Shown here in pieces: positions 26,498-34,851 of a DNA stretch of 45,864 bases. The position numbers and the translations under genes are program-made. The notes under the pieces were generated by a model. That model had not been told where the DNA came from, did no database searches, and saw only the letters and a list, made by a program, of their open reading frames with translations. Source of the DNA: Acinetobacter sp. ANC 4862 (GTDB taxonomy: Bacteria; Pseudomonadota; Gammaproteobacteria; Pseudomonadales; Moraxellaceae); NCBI RefSeq assembly GCF_004336635.1, contig NZ_SJXH01000027.1, forward strand, positions 1 through 45,864, given 5' to 3'. Position 1 is the stretch's first letter, and the number at the start of each line of letters is the position of its first letter.

Positions 26498-27277
26498 CTA
26501 TTGAGGATCATGCGATTGCAAAATCTGTTGACTCATCAGCTTATACACATTTTTTAAATCTTCTCTGTGAGCATCCTCTAACATCTGCTGATGCATATTC
26601 AAGATATTTTGATCCCCCCGCATCGCCGGTCCAGTTTGCATCCTTTTAGGCTCATTCTGCGTCACTTTATTGGCAGTTTCTAAAATTAATGGATAAAGCA
26701 GGGAAAAATCCACCTGCTGCGCATCGACAATCTGCTTCGCCATATCATAACAATAATTGCTGAAATTACAGGCAAAAACAGCAGCTAAATGTAAACTTAA
26801 ACGCTGTGCCGAGCTATATTGATAAACTCGACGACTCAATTGATTGGCGAGTTCTGTTAATAAAAACAGATCATCTTCAGACTTGGCTTCTACAAATAAC
26901 GGTGTATCTGACCAAGGAATTTCCCGATCCAAACTAAAGGTTTGTAAAGGATAAAAAACACCAGCACGTGCATGAACTTTTGCCAAGACCTCAATATCTG
27001 TACTGCCCGAGGTATGCACAATCAAAACATCAGCTAAGTATTGATGAACTTCTGCAATCACTGATGCAATCGCCTGATCACTTACCGCAATCACCACCAA
27101 ATCAATTTCAGAATTTATTTCTGAGATATTCACTGTTGCAGTTGCACCCACTTGCGCCGCTAAAGTGTGTGCAGACTCGAAACTGCGGCTATAGATTTGG
27201 ATGATTTAATGATGCTGGCTTAAGGTATGAGCCAAATGATGGGCAACCCGTCCTGCTCCAATAAAACTAATACGCAT
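26498..27277 (-). pseudogene. Rossmann/DUF2520 domain protein, broken by one TAA
   Basis: From the ATG at 27277 the frame begins MRISFIGAGRVAHHLAHTLS, a clear dinucleotide-binding loop (GAGRVA). It meets TAA at 27206-27208 (codon 24) and then continues in the same frame for 235 codons to 26498. The rest includes LIVHTSGSTDIEVLA, VFYPLQTFS, and the C-terminal helical DUF2520 part (HLAAVFACNFSNYCYDMA). The family consists of short-chain NAD(P)-binding proteins of unknown function, distantly like pyrroline carboxylate reductase. A single C-to-T change of CAA would create the stop. Translation restart at a GTG at 27151 would lose the nucleotide-binding loop. A sequencing error is also possible. 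Confidence 0.85.
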
Positions 27278-27316
27278 AATATTTTCACGTTTTACAATTC
27301 ACCACAGCATGCCAAT

Positions 27317-27346
27317 AAAAAAAGGACGAATCAATTCGTCCTTTTA
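27317..27346 (-). terminator. Hairpin terminator upstream of the DUF2520 gene
   Basis: AAAAGGACGAAT and ATTCGTCCTTTT form a stem with loop CA (27320-27345) and flanking A and T runs. It lies about 75 bp after the OmpA-family stop and is the second of two hairpins in tandem there. Confidence 0.8.
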
Positions 27347-27374
27347 TTTAATGACCATTTAAAAGAAGTCTTAT

Positions 27375-27404
27375 AAAAAATTCCTGTGTGATACAGGGAT
27401 TTTT
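27375..27404 (-). terminator. Terminator after the OmpA-family gene
   Basis: On the minus strand AAAAATCCCTGT pairs with ACAGGAATTTTT (one G-U pair), followed by T, about 15 bp after the stop of the OmpA-family gene. Confidence 0.78.
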
Positions 27405-27419
27405 ATGAAAACTATACAT

Positions 27420-28904
27420 TTACTGTTTTTTAATCCCTTGCTCATCCACATCACGAACCACACCCGTATCGGTATTTAACACTTCAAACTCAATACGGCG
27501 ATTTTTAAACTGACCTTCAGGGGTTGCATTATCAGCAACAGGCTGTTCCGAACCATACCCGACAGCTTGTAACTGTGCAGGATCAACACCTTGTTTCACC
27601 AGGTAATCTACAACCGCTTGCGCACGTTTTTGCGATAATGCTTTATTTGCTGCAGCATTACCCACAGCATCAGTATGACCCTTAACCGTTAACTGCACAT
27701 GTGATGCTCGCTTAATCAGTGCAGCTGCTTGATCCAAAATCGATTTATTGGCATCAGGAATATTGCTACTTCCGGTATCAAAATTGATAATTTGCATGTT
27801 CAGTGCAGTTGCTATATCTAATGCACGAATATTCTCTGGATTAATTTCTGCCAAGGCTTTTTCTGCATTGGTATTACCTGCACTTATTGCAGTAGTACTA
27901 TCAGCAGGTGCAGAAGCAGCGATAGCTGCTTGCGTCATGACTGTCATATTTTTAACCAGTGGTCGAATTTTAGCTGCCAATTGCTCTGCATCAGCCGGAT
28001 TAGCGGTCTGAATAGACAATTGATCACCCATCCAGGTTAATGAGGCATTTGGAACACCTTTCACCAATTTCAATACACTTGGAATGGCATCTTGATCAAT
28101 AAATTCGGTATGGTAGCTTGCATTCGTTTCCACACCACAACCGTTGTTGTGATTAAAAATTTGTTTTATTTCTTTTTGCAGAATATCGATATAACTCGCA
28201 TTGCCAGAATACAACTGGCAAGTTGTTAAATCTCCTGTTGAGCCGGTACTGAGTTGCAATTTTGCTGGCTCACTGGTTGCAGTCTGTGCAGGCACACCAC
28301 TTGCTGGCTCAGTTTGTTTTTTATCCGAGCAGGCTTTAAACATTAAAGCCAGTAGTGCAGCTAAAACAATGAAAGCAATCAGTGGCAAGAGAAATTTCGA
28401 TTTCTTTTTTTCCTCAACTGCTCTATACGGTTCAGCTTCGGGAGCTTGGTGCAAAGTACGCCCGGATGCAATACCCACACCCAAAGCGCTTAAAAGTGCT
28501 GTAGCCCAATGTGGCAACGCACTCGACACTGCTGACCAATGTCTTTCAATAAGATGTGCAATCGCACTTGGTTCAGAAGAACCGGCTTCCGCTTCTAAAA
28601 AGCCAAGTGTAGGCGAAATTGAGCGATTTAAAGTAGATTCAATTGCACCAGTCGGGACTGTTCCAGAAACCTGTTCTAAAAACTCCTGCTTTAAATCGGG
28701 ATGTGTGGCAAAGATATCAGTCAATCTCGGATTTAATTGACTTTGTAAATTTTTAACAAGCTCTGGCTTAGATTTAAAAAGTGACAAAAGGATAGGGAAA
28801 AAACTGCTTAATGCCTGACTCTTCTCGCTGAGATATTCTGTTTCACCTTCAAGGACAATTGCAGATACTTTCTGCTTGAGTAAATCAATCAAATTAGTAT
28901 TCAT
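27420..28904 (-). CDS. OmpA-family protein with cytoplasmic-type N-terminal domain
   Basis: 494-aa protein with an unusual layout. Residues 1-165 form a helical region resembling DUF937-like proteins (LIDLLKQKVSAIVLEGETEY, FFPILLSLFKSKPEL) and no signal peptide is seen. A single membrane segment lies at about 175-190 (FLLPLIAFIVLAALLALM). A BON-like region (about 220-330) has two cysteines (TTCQLYSG and NNGCGVE). The OmpA C-terminal domain covers about 375-480. In that domain the peptidoglycan-binding Asp and Arg are present in HTDAVGNAAANKALSQKRA. It would therefore sit in the inner membrane with its OmpA domain reaching the cell wall. It is flanked by terminators and is probably monocistronic. 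Confidence 0.88.
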   Translation of the reverse strand: MNTNLIDLLKQKVSAIVLEGETEYLSEKSQALSSFFPILLSLFKSKPELVKNLQSQLNPRLTDIFATHPDLKQEFLEQVSGTVPTGAIESTLNRSISPTLGFLEAEAGSSEPSAIAHLIERHWSAVSSALPHWATALLSALGVGIASGRTLHQAPEAEPYRAVEEKKKSKFLLPLIAFIVLAALLALMFKACSDKKQTEPASGVPAQTATSEPAKLQLSTGSTGDLTTCQLYSGNASYIDILQKEIKQIFNHNNGCGVETNASYHTEFIDQDAIPSVLKLVKGVPNASLTWMGDQLSIQTANPADAEQLAAKIRPLVKNMTVMTQAAIAASAPADSTTAISAGNTNAEKALAEINPENIRALDIATALNMQIINFDTGSSNIPDANKSILDQAAALIKRASHVQLTVKGHTDAVGNAAANKALSQKRAQAVVDYLVKQGVDPAQLQAVGYGSEQPVADNATPEGQFKNRRIEFEVLNTDTGVVRDVDEQGIKKQ

Positions 28905-29012
28905 CCATTATTCCTCTTATTCTCGTTTTATTACGTGCATTTTTTAGTTTATATGCTCATTTTTTATACAGTGTAATTAATTGTATTATTTGAATACTAT
29001 TATTTTCCAGCA

Positions 29013-29042
29013 ATAAAAAAGCCAGCCGAAGCTGACTTTTAT
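29013..29042 (-). terminator. Terminator after pyrC'
   Basis: On the minus strand AAAAGTCAGC and GCTGGCTTTTTT pair around the stable tetraloop TTCG, with one G-U pair, about 28 bp after the pyrC' stop. Confidence 0.85.
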
Positions 29043-29067
29043 AAATCATAAAAAAATATTAAATCAA

Positions 29068-30303
29068 TTAAGCCACAAAAGTTTGAACCACTTTACCTAT
29101 AACTTTTTGATTAATGAGCGGCGTATTTTTACCTTGTGAAAGAATTGACTCTTTTGAGACCATCCATTCAAGCTTAGGATCAACCAATGCCCAACCCGAT
29201 TCCTCAGCCCAGCGATCAACCATATTCGCGACTTTTGCAGGTGCAAGGGTCACTTTTTCAACCCACTCTAAAGGCTCAAATAGTCCTTCATTAATCAGTT
29301 GAATACCAAATGCAACATAGGTATCAAAAGCAGTTATACCCGGTTGTGTTTCGGCAAATGGTGCTAATTTTGCAGAACTGCTGAGCGGTTCATGATGGGT
29401 ACAAATCGCATCAATCACACCGTCTTTTACGCCTTGACGTAATAATTGCTTATCTTTTTCAGCCCGTAATGGTGGGCGTACATGTGCCAAAGAGTTGAAA
29501 CCATCAGTTAAACTTTCGGTTAAATGCAATTGATGCATCGCCACGTCAGCAGTGACAGGCAGGCCTTTGTCTTTGGCAATTTTGATCAATTCAACAGAGG
29601 CACCGCAAGATAACAATCCGAAATGTGCACGCACTTTGGTTGCTTCAATCATGAGTAAATATTTAGCAATTGCGACGGTTTCAGCTAATGCAGGAATCAT
29701 AGGCAAGCCTTGGCGTGAAGCAATAAAGCCTTCATGCGCACAGCCATCTTTGGCAATTTGATGTTCTTCTGCATAGAACACGACGGTCATGCCTAAGCCT
29801 GCAGCATATTCAAGGGTACGAATCACTACATCATCATCAGCAAACGGCGCATTGGCATTCGAAACAGCCGTACATCCGCCTTTTTTCAAGCCTGCCATGT
29901 TTGCAGGCTGTTTGCCTTGCAAACCTTGCGTTTGTGCACCAATCACTTGTAGATAAATGCCGCCATCCAGCATGGCTTTTTCAACCAAGCCATGAATCAG
30001 CGCACCATTGTCTTGTACAATCGGTTTTGAGTCTGGCGGAGTAAAGACATGCAAAATGCCGTTTTCACGCGCGGCCTTTCCTTCAGATTTTAAAGTACCG
30101 TGTTGTTGCTGACCAGGTTCACGTAAACGTGCACATAAATCGACCATGGTTGGCATTAACCATTGACCTTGACCATCAATGCTTTCACTTACCTGATCTG
30201 TTTCTGAAACCAGTTTGCCGTTTTCGATAAATACTGTTTGTACGCAATCCGTTTTTTTGATTGGGTCTAAGACACGGACATTTTCAATTTTTACAATACT
30301 CAT
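29068..30303 (-). CDS. Non-catalytic dihydroorotase homologue PyrC' (PyrX)
   Basis: 411-aa dihydroorotase-like protein. In active enzymes the strand after the first beta turn reads DLHVHLREPG, with a His-x-His zinc pair. Here the corresponding stretch is DLCARLREPGQQ and both histidines are gone. Other amidohydrolase landmarks (HLTESLTDGFNSLAHVRPPLR, HHEPLS) remain. In Pseudomonas a similar inactive dihydroorotase, PyrC', forms a complex with PyrB and is needed for its activity. The gene here follows pyrB by 9 bp, with the ribosome site GGGTAAAG inside that gap. I infer the same role: a structural subunit of the aspartate carbamoyltransferase complex. Confidence 0.93.
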   Translation of the reverse strand: MSIVKIENVRVLDPIKKTDCVQTVFIENGKLVSETDQVSESIDGQGQWLMPTMVDLCARLREPGQQQHGTLKSEGKAARENGILHVFTPPDSKPIVQDNGALIHGLVEKAMLDGGIYLQVIGAQTQGLQGKQPANMAGLKKGGCTAVSNANAPFADDDVVIRTLEYAAGLGMTVVFYAEEHQIAKDGCAHEGFIASRQGLPMIPALAETVAIAKYLLMIEATKVRAHFGLLSCGASVELIKIAKDKGLPVTADVAMHQLHLTESLTDGFNSLAHVRPPLRAEKDKQLLRQGVKDGVIDAICTHHEPLSSSAKLAPFAETQPGITAFDTYVAFGIQLINEGLFEPLEWVEKVTLAPAKVANMVDRWAEESGWALVDPKLEWMVSKESILSQGKNTPLINQKVIGKVVQTFVA

Positions 30304-30312
30304 GACTTTACC

Positions 30313-31329
30313 CTATCCCGCAATCGCTTCAATTAAACCTTTTTCTTGCAACTGACCTTGCATAGACAGTGCCAGTACCGCCATACGCACAGCAATACCA
30401 TTGGTCACCTGATGCAAAATGACCGCTTGCGGACCATCAGCAATACTGGAATCAATTTCCACACCGCGGTTCATTGGACCCGGATGCATCACGATGCAAT
30501 CAGGCTTCGCCATCGCCAAACGCTCTTTGTTCAAACCGTACATTTTGTAGAATTCAGCTTGTGAAGCCAGCGCTGGAGAATCAATCCGTTCATTTTGAAT
30601 ACGTAAAGTAATAATCACGTCGCAATCTTTAATCCCGGCTTCCATGTCATTGAACAGACGAACATCTTCGCCATATTCTTCAAAGCCATAAGGCAGCAAG
30701 GTATTCGGCGCAATCACACGAATGTCTTTACAGCCTAAAGTTTGCAATGCCGCCACATCTGAACGTGCCACCCGTGAATGTTTAATATCACCAATAATGG
30801 CCACACTTAAAGCTTCGAATGGCTTTTTAGTTTCACGGCGGATGGTCAGCATATCCAGCATTGCTTGAGTCGGATGTGCATGACGGCCATCGCCTGCGTT
30901 AATAATCGCAACATGCGGGCAAACGGTTTGTGCAATAAAATGTGCTGCACCTGAAGATGAATGACGAACAACGAAAATGTCCGCTGCCATTGCTTCAAGG
31001 TTCCACAAAGTATCTCGTAATGTTTCACCTTTTGATGTACTTGAGCGTGCAATATCGATATTCAACACATTGGCTGATAAACGTTTTGCTGCTGCTTCAA
31101 AAGTGGTACGGGTACGGGTAGAGTTTTCAAAGAACAAATTCATGACCGTACGACCTTCTAATAAAGGAGTCGTTATCAATTGATTTTGATCATTAAAAAA
31201 GGAATTGGCTGTATCAAGAATTTTGGTCAGGGTTTCTTTAGAAAGACCGTCAATGGTCAAGAAATGTTTGAGATTACCCTGTTGATTGAGTTGAATCTGG
31301 CTCGGAGTATGCAATGCCGCCAAGTGCAT
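30313..31329 (-). CDS. pyrB: Aspartate carbamoyltransferase catalytic subunit
   Basis: 338-aa enzyme joining carbamoyl phosphate and aspartate in the second step of pyrimidine synthesis. The carbamoyl phosphate loop [12 protein letters not shown], the [12 protein letters not shown] loop and the HPTQAMLD segment are all intact. The N-terminus has about 30 extra residues ([18 protein letters not shown]) relative to the E. coli subunit, as in the Pseudomonas-type enzymes that pair with PyrC'. No regulatory subunit gene pyrI is present. A promoter-like sequence lies upstream at 31359-31388. Confidence 0.97.
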   Translation of the reverse strand: MHLAALHTPSQIQLNQQGNLKHFLTIDGLSKETLTKILDTANSFFNDQNQLITTPLLEGRTVMNLFFENSTRTRTTFEAAAKRLSANVLNIDIARSSTSKGETLRDTLWNLEAMAADIFVVRHSSSGAAHFIAQTVCPHVAIINAGDGRHAHPTQAMLDMLTIRRETKKPFEALSVAIIGDIKHSRVARSDVAALQTLGCKDIRVIAPNTLLPYGFEEYGEDVRLFNDMEAGIKDCDVIITLRIQNERIDSPALASQAEFYKMYGLNKERLAMAKPDCIVMHPGPMNRGVEIDSSIADGPQAVILHQVTNGIAVRMAVLALSMQGQLQEKGLIEAIAG

Positions 31330-31358
31330 GAGAGATTCCCGTTCAGTTAAGTTGAACT

Positions 31359-31388
31359 ATTATACAGATATTCCCCTGTTGTTGGCAG
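31359..31388 (-). promoter_or_regulatory. Sigma-70-type promoter for pyrB
   Basis: On the minus strand CTGCCA (31383-31388) and TATAAT (31359-31364) are separated by 18 bp, about 30 bp before the ATG. Just downstream the leader contains GTTCA-GTTAAGT-TGAAC, a short inverted repeat at 31341-31357, close to the ribosome site. Confidence 0.55.
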
Positions 31389-31524
31389 TTGAAGTTTTCA
31401 GCATTCGGTGACTATTTACGTGTCATGTAAATTTATTAATTAAAAGTAAGCGATTAGTTTTACCCGTTGAGCTGCTCAAACATCTTATTGATGAGGTTCA
31501 ATATATTTTTAATTTATTAAAATT

Positions 31525-31555
31525 AGGCTCTAAATCAAAGCAGTATTTAGAGCCT
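31525..31555 (-). terminator. Hairpin after the 114-aa gene
   Basis: AGGCTCTAAAT (31525-31535) pairs perfectly with ATTTAGAGCCT (31545-31555) around a 9-base loop. On the minus strand it is followed by AATTTTAAT. It lies 7 bp after the stop of the 114-aa gene. Confidence 0.75.
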
Positions 31556-31561
31556 GAAGAA

Positions 31562-31906
31562 TTAGCGTAATGCACCAATATAGTGATGTGACACTTGTGC
31601 TTTATAAATTTCTTCTTCTGTTACTTCTGTTTCATATATTTCTGCTATTTCTTCCTTAATCTCAATTTGATCAGGTTCAACGTCAAACACCATTAAGCAA
31701 CGTAGACGTTCCGCTTGTCGCTGTAACTCTGAATCATTCGCAGATAAAGCAAGATCAATCACATATTTGGCATATGCCTGATTTTGCACCAGATACATCA
31801 CATCGATCACTCGCCCTGTTACACGTCTTAATCGAGCATAAATCAGTGTTGCGATAGAAAAAGATTCAGAATTGCTCACAAACCCAGTCTGCATTGTGTC
31901 TTTCAT
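31562..31906 (-). CDS. Small acidic protein, function unknown
   Basis: 114-aa soluble protein with no signal or membrane segment. It is helical in the first two thirds (IATLIYARLRRVTGRVIDVMYLVQ) and strongly acidic near the end (QIEIKEEIAEIYETEVTEEEIY). The start at 31906 has AGGGG 7 bp before it; a second ATG lies four codons later. The dense helical pattern and a terminator right after the stop support a real gene. I do not recognise the family. It stands between pyrB and rlmKL, transcribed with pyrB's orientation, but about 230 bp separates it from the pyrB start. Confidence 0.8.
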   Translation of the reverse strand: MKDTMQTGFVSNSESFSIATLIYARLRRVTGRVIDVMYLVQNQAYAKYVIDLALSANDSELQRQAERLRCLMVFDVEPDQIEIKEEIAEIYETEVTEEEIYKAQVSHHYIGALR

Positions 31907-32137
31907 TAAATACCCCTGATCAAATCAAACCGATTGAAAATAGCGGTTACAGTCCAAATCACATGACTCATAACCAATAAAGGCATTCTGTTAGCAAAAT
32001 ACATACCAGTTAGGCAGGCTTAATAGATAAAAATCAGATATTTCCCCATCAAGCCCAGGCTTTGCCATAATTTAAAAACTTTTCAGGACTAAAATACGTT
32101 AAAATAGTAGATTGCTTAGCTGCTTTTGGAAATTTGC

Positions 32138-34342
32138 ATGAATTCGAAACTACGTCTTTCTACATACTGGGTCACCTGTGCAGATGGGCTTGAAACCTTA
32201 CTCCAAGAAGAATTGGAAGGTTTAGGTGTTCAAAATATTGAACGCTTTCCAGGACGTTTAGTTTTCCAAGGCACGCTAGAAAATGCATACCGTATTTGTA
32301 TGTGGTCACGTTTAGCCTCTCGTGTACTGACTCCTATTCATACCCATGAATTAGAGTTCACCCATGATGCACGTGACGTGGCTGAAGAATTGTACGAAGG
32401 TGCAATGAACTTTGACTGGTCACTTGTTTTTGCAACACAAAGTACATTTGCCATTCGTTTACACGTTGAACGCGACATTAAAGTAAATAGTCAATTCGCA
32501 ACCTTACGTGTGAAAGATGGTGTGGTCGATTCCTTTATGGAAGCTGTAGGCAAACGCCCAAGCATCGACATTAAACAACCTGAAATTACTTTATATGTGC
32601 TTGCTGGTAAAACTCAGCATACCTATTGCCTAGATTTATCAGGTGATTCTTTACATAAACGTGGCTATCGTCATTTCATGACCGATGCCCCAATTAAAGA
32701 AAACCTTGCAGCCGCAATTCTGCAAAAAGCCAAATTAGTTGAACGCAATCCAGACATTATTTTAGATCCAATGTGTGGTTCAGGGACATTCATCATTGAA
32801 TCACTGATGATGCTCACCGATCGTGCACCTGGCTTAGTCCGTCGTTTTGGTTTCAATGGCTGGAATGGTCATGACCATGATTTATGGATGTCGATTAAAG
32901 CTGAAGCAGCTGAACGTCATCAAGCAGGATTAGAAAAACAACTCCCTCAATTCTATGCTTATGATGCGGACTGGGAAGCTGTGAAAGCGACCAAGCAAAA
33001 TATTATTGCAGCCGGTTTTGAATCAATACTCGATCAAATCAAGATTGAAGAACGTACCCTTGCAGATTGGCCTGATTTCCACACTGAAGGAAAAACTTCC
33101 TTTATTGTCACCAACCCACCGTATGGTGAGCGTTTAGGTGAAAAAGCCTCTAACCGTGCCTTGTACTTAGGGTTGTCAGCGCTTTTACAAAAGAACTTCC
33201 CGAATCAATACGCTGCAGTGATTGCTGCACAAGTTGAACAAGCCGATGTACTTGCATTCAATGATCCGCAAATTTTGCGTTTGATGAATGGTAAGCTTCC
33301 TATTTATGTACGTTTCGGTACGATCAAACCTGCAACTGTGAGCCAGCCCTTCCTAGCGACTTGGCAACCGCAACAGTTTGAGCCAATTGAAGGTGCTGAA
33401 GACTTTACCAACCGTTTGCAAAAGAATATGCAAGCCTTGAAAAAATGGGCTGTTAAAGAAAATATCTATTGCTTACGTTTATACGATGCAGATTTACCTG
33501 ACTTTAATGTCGCAGTGGATTTGTATGGTGATCGTCTGCATGTCCAAGAATATGCACCGCCAAAAACTATTGATCCTGAAAAAGCAAAAAAACGCTTTAA
33601 CCTGGCTTTGGCGGCTATTCGTGCGGTGACTGGTTTAGGTCGTGACGCGATCTTTATTAAAACCCGTGCCCGTCAGGAAGGTAAAACTCAGTACGAAAAA
33701 CAAAGTACCGCTTCTAAACGCTTTATCGTTCAAGAAGGCAAAGCTAAAATTTTAGTCAATTTAACCGACTATCTCGATACTGGTTTGTTCCTCGATCATC
33801 GTCAAATGCGTTTACGCATTGCTGCTGAAGCGAAAGGCAAGCACTTCTTGAACTTGTACAGCTACACATCTACTGCCAGCTTACATGCAGCTTTAGGTGG
33901 TGCAGCAAGTACAACAAGTGTCGATTTATCGAATACTTATCTTAATTGGTCTAAAGAAAACTTTGTACTTAATGGTTTGACGGTTGATCATGCTGATGAA
34001 CAACATCAATTCTTCTCGAGTGACTGTTTTGAATGGCTAAAAGAAGGTCATGAACAATATGACCTGATCTTCATTGATCCACCAACTTTCTCAAATTCGA
34101 AAAAATTCTACGGTACTTTTGACGTACAACGTGACCACAATTCATTGCTTAAACGTGCCATGAACCGTTTAACCACAGAAGGAACTTTATACTTCTCGAA
34201 TAACTATCGTGGTTTTGAGATGGATGAAGAAGTTCAGGCCATGTTTGATGTGCAAGAAATTACCAGTGAAACCATTGGTCCAGATTTCAAACGCAATACC
34301 AAAATCCATAAAGCATGGAAAATTAAGCATCATCCAATCTAA
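32138..34342 (+). CDS. rlmKL: 23S rRNA dual methyltransferase RlmKL
   Basis: 734-aa fusion of two methyltransferases. The N-terminal half (RlmL) makes m2G2445: an N-terminal THUMP region (about 45-155), then DPMCGSGTFIIES and the catalytic VTNPPYGERLG. The C-terminal half (RlmK) makes m7G2069: it has FLDHRQMRLRIAAEA, LNLYSYTSTASLHAALGGA, and IFIDPPTFSNSK. The fused form is usual in gammaproteobacteria. In RlmK the SAM loop normally reads NLFSYTGxASVxA; here SYTSTAS, a small variation. I use the ATG at 32138 (MNSKLRLSTY); a TTG four codons earlier lacks support. It begins just after a 230-bp AT-rich gap. Confidence 0.96.
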   Translation: MNSKLRLSTYWVTCADGLETLLQEELEGLGVQNIERFPGRLVFQGTLENAYRICMWSRLASRVLTPIHTHELEFTHDARDVAEELYEGAMNFDWSLVFATQSTFAIRLHVERDIKVNSQFATLRVKDGVVDSFMEAVGKRPSIDIKQPEITLYVLAGKTQHTYCLDLSGDSLHKRGYRHFMTDAPIKENLAAAILQKAKLVERNPDIILDPMCGSGTFIIESLMMLTDRAPGLVRRFGFNGWNGHDHDLWMSIKAEAAERHQAGLEKQLPQFYAYDADWEAVKATKQNIIAAGFESILDQIKIEERTLADWPDFHTEGKTSFIVTNPPYGERLGEKASNRALYLGLSALLQKNFPNQYAAVIAAQVEQADVLAFNDPQILRLMNGKLPIYVRFGTIKPATVSQPFLATWQPQQFEPIEGAEDFTNRLQKNMQALKKWAVKENIYCLRLYDADLPDFNVAVDLYGDRLHVQEYAPPKTIDPEKAKKRFNLALAAIRAVTGLGRDAIFIKTRARQEGKTQYEKQSTASKRFIVQEGKAKILVNLTDYLDTGLFLDHRQMRLRIAAEAKGKHFLNLYSYTSTASLHAALGGAASTTSVDLSNTYLNWSKENFVLNGLTVDHADEQHQFFSSDCFEWLKEGHEQYDLIFIDPPTFSNSKKFYGTFDVQRDHNSLLKRAMNRLTTEGTLYFSNNYRGFEMDEEVQAMFDVQEITSETIGPDFKRNTKIHKAWKIKHHPI

Positions 34343-34402
34343 TGATGCTTTGCATGAAATAATACACATTGAGATGAAACGATTTATCGTTTCATCTCAA
34401 TG
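34325..34402. repeat. Two adjacent perfect inverted repeats at the rlmKL end
   Basis: AAGCATCAT (34325-34333) pairs with ATGATGCTT (34342-34350) across the rlmKL stop codon. A second hairpin, CATTGAGATGAAACGA (34367-34382) with its exact 16-base complement at 34387-34402 around TTTA, follows. The second stem is long and perfect but lacks a strong T run on either strand. It includes the end of the decayed gene coming from the other side. It may serve as a two-way terminator or a transcript-stabilising hairpin. Confidence 0.8.
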
Positions 34403-34717
34403 GTAATACCTTCATAATAATTCATTCGTAAATTATCTGATTGATTCACTGAATCTAATAAGCGAATAGTTGAATGAGTACCAGCTTGCTTTCATTCAAC
34501 ATTCATTGTTCAGCCGCTTTCTTCTTCTGCATCTGATAATCAGATAATGCCGTTTCCTCTATATTCTGTTTTTTAATTCCCTGATTGTTCTGACAATTCA
34601 TGTTCCGTTAAAGGAACTTCTGCATAAGACCATAAACAGATGATCAGTAGCAAATTCATGGCAACTAATTTTTTTCGAGACGGTCGATAAAAGCTTTTTT
34701 TTATTTTTCATCTTCAT
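34384..34717 (-). pseudogene. Remnant of a small exported protein gene
   Basis: The minus strand keeps pieces of a coding sequence in different frames. An ATG at 34717 with AAGGAAAG before it starts MKMKNKKKLLSTVSKK. After a frame change at an A run comes LVAMNLLLIICLWSYAEVPL and TEHELSEQSG. After another comes IKKQNIEETALSDYQMQKKK. Near the end, in a third frame, comes SVNQSDNLRMNYYEGITIEM. The order is an export signal, then a PLTEHELSEQSG segment that resembles the short motif at the mature start of some Acinetobacter exported proteins (recalled, not searched). At least three frame breaks and a stop codon separate these pieces, so the gene is dead. Confidence 0.6.
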
Positions 34718-34810
34718 GACGGACTTTCCTTTTTATTATTCAGCATGAACGCTAGCAATTTTTATATACAACAACGATCTGCTTTCGGTATTTCCCGATA
34801 TTCTGCAATT

Positions 34811-34840
34811 AAAAAGACTGCACATTTAGCAGCCTTTTTT
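34811..34840 (-). terminator. Terminator after the decayed DUF945-like gene
   Basis: On the minus strand AAAAAAGGCTGC pairs with GCAGTCTTTTT (one G-U pair) and is followed by AATT. It lies about 12 bp after the last reading frame of the decayed gene. Confidence 0.7.
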
Positions 34841-34851
34841 AAGCTCAGCTC

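Noticed and set aside
29068..30303. Call as active dihydroorotase PyrC
   Set aside because: Both metal-binding histidines of the DxHxH motif are absent.
31907..32137. RNA gene or riboswitch before rlmKL
   Set aside because: No long helices or known riboswitch consensus seen; only AT-rich sequence and -10-like hexamers without a fitting -35.
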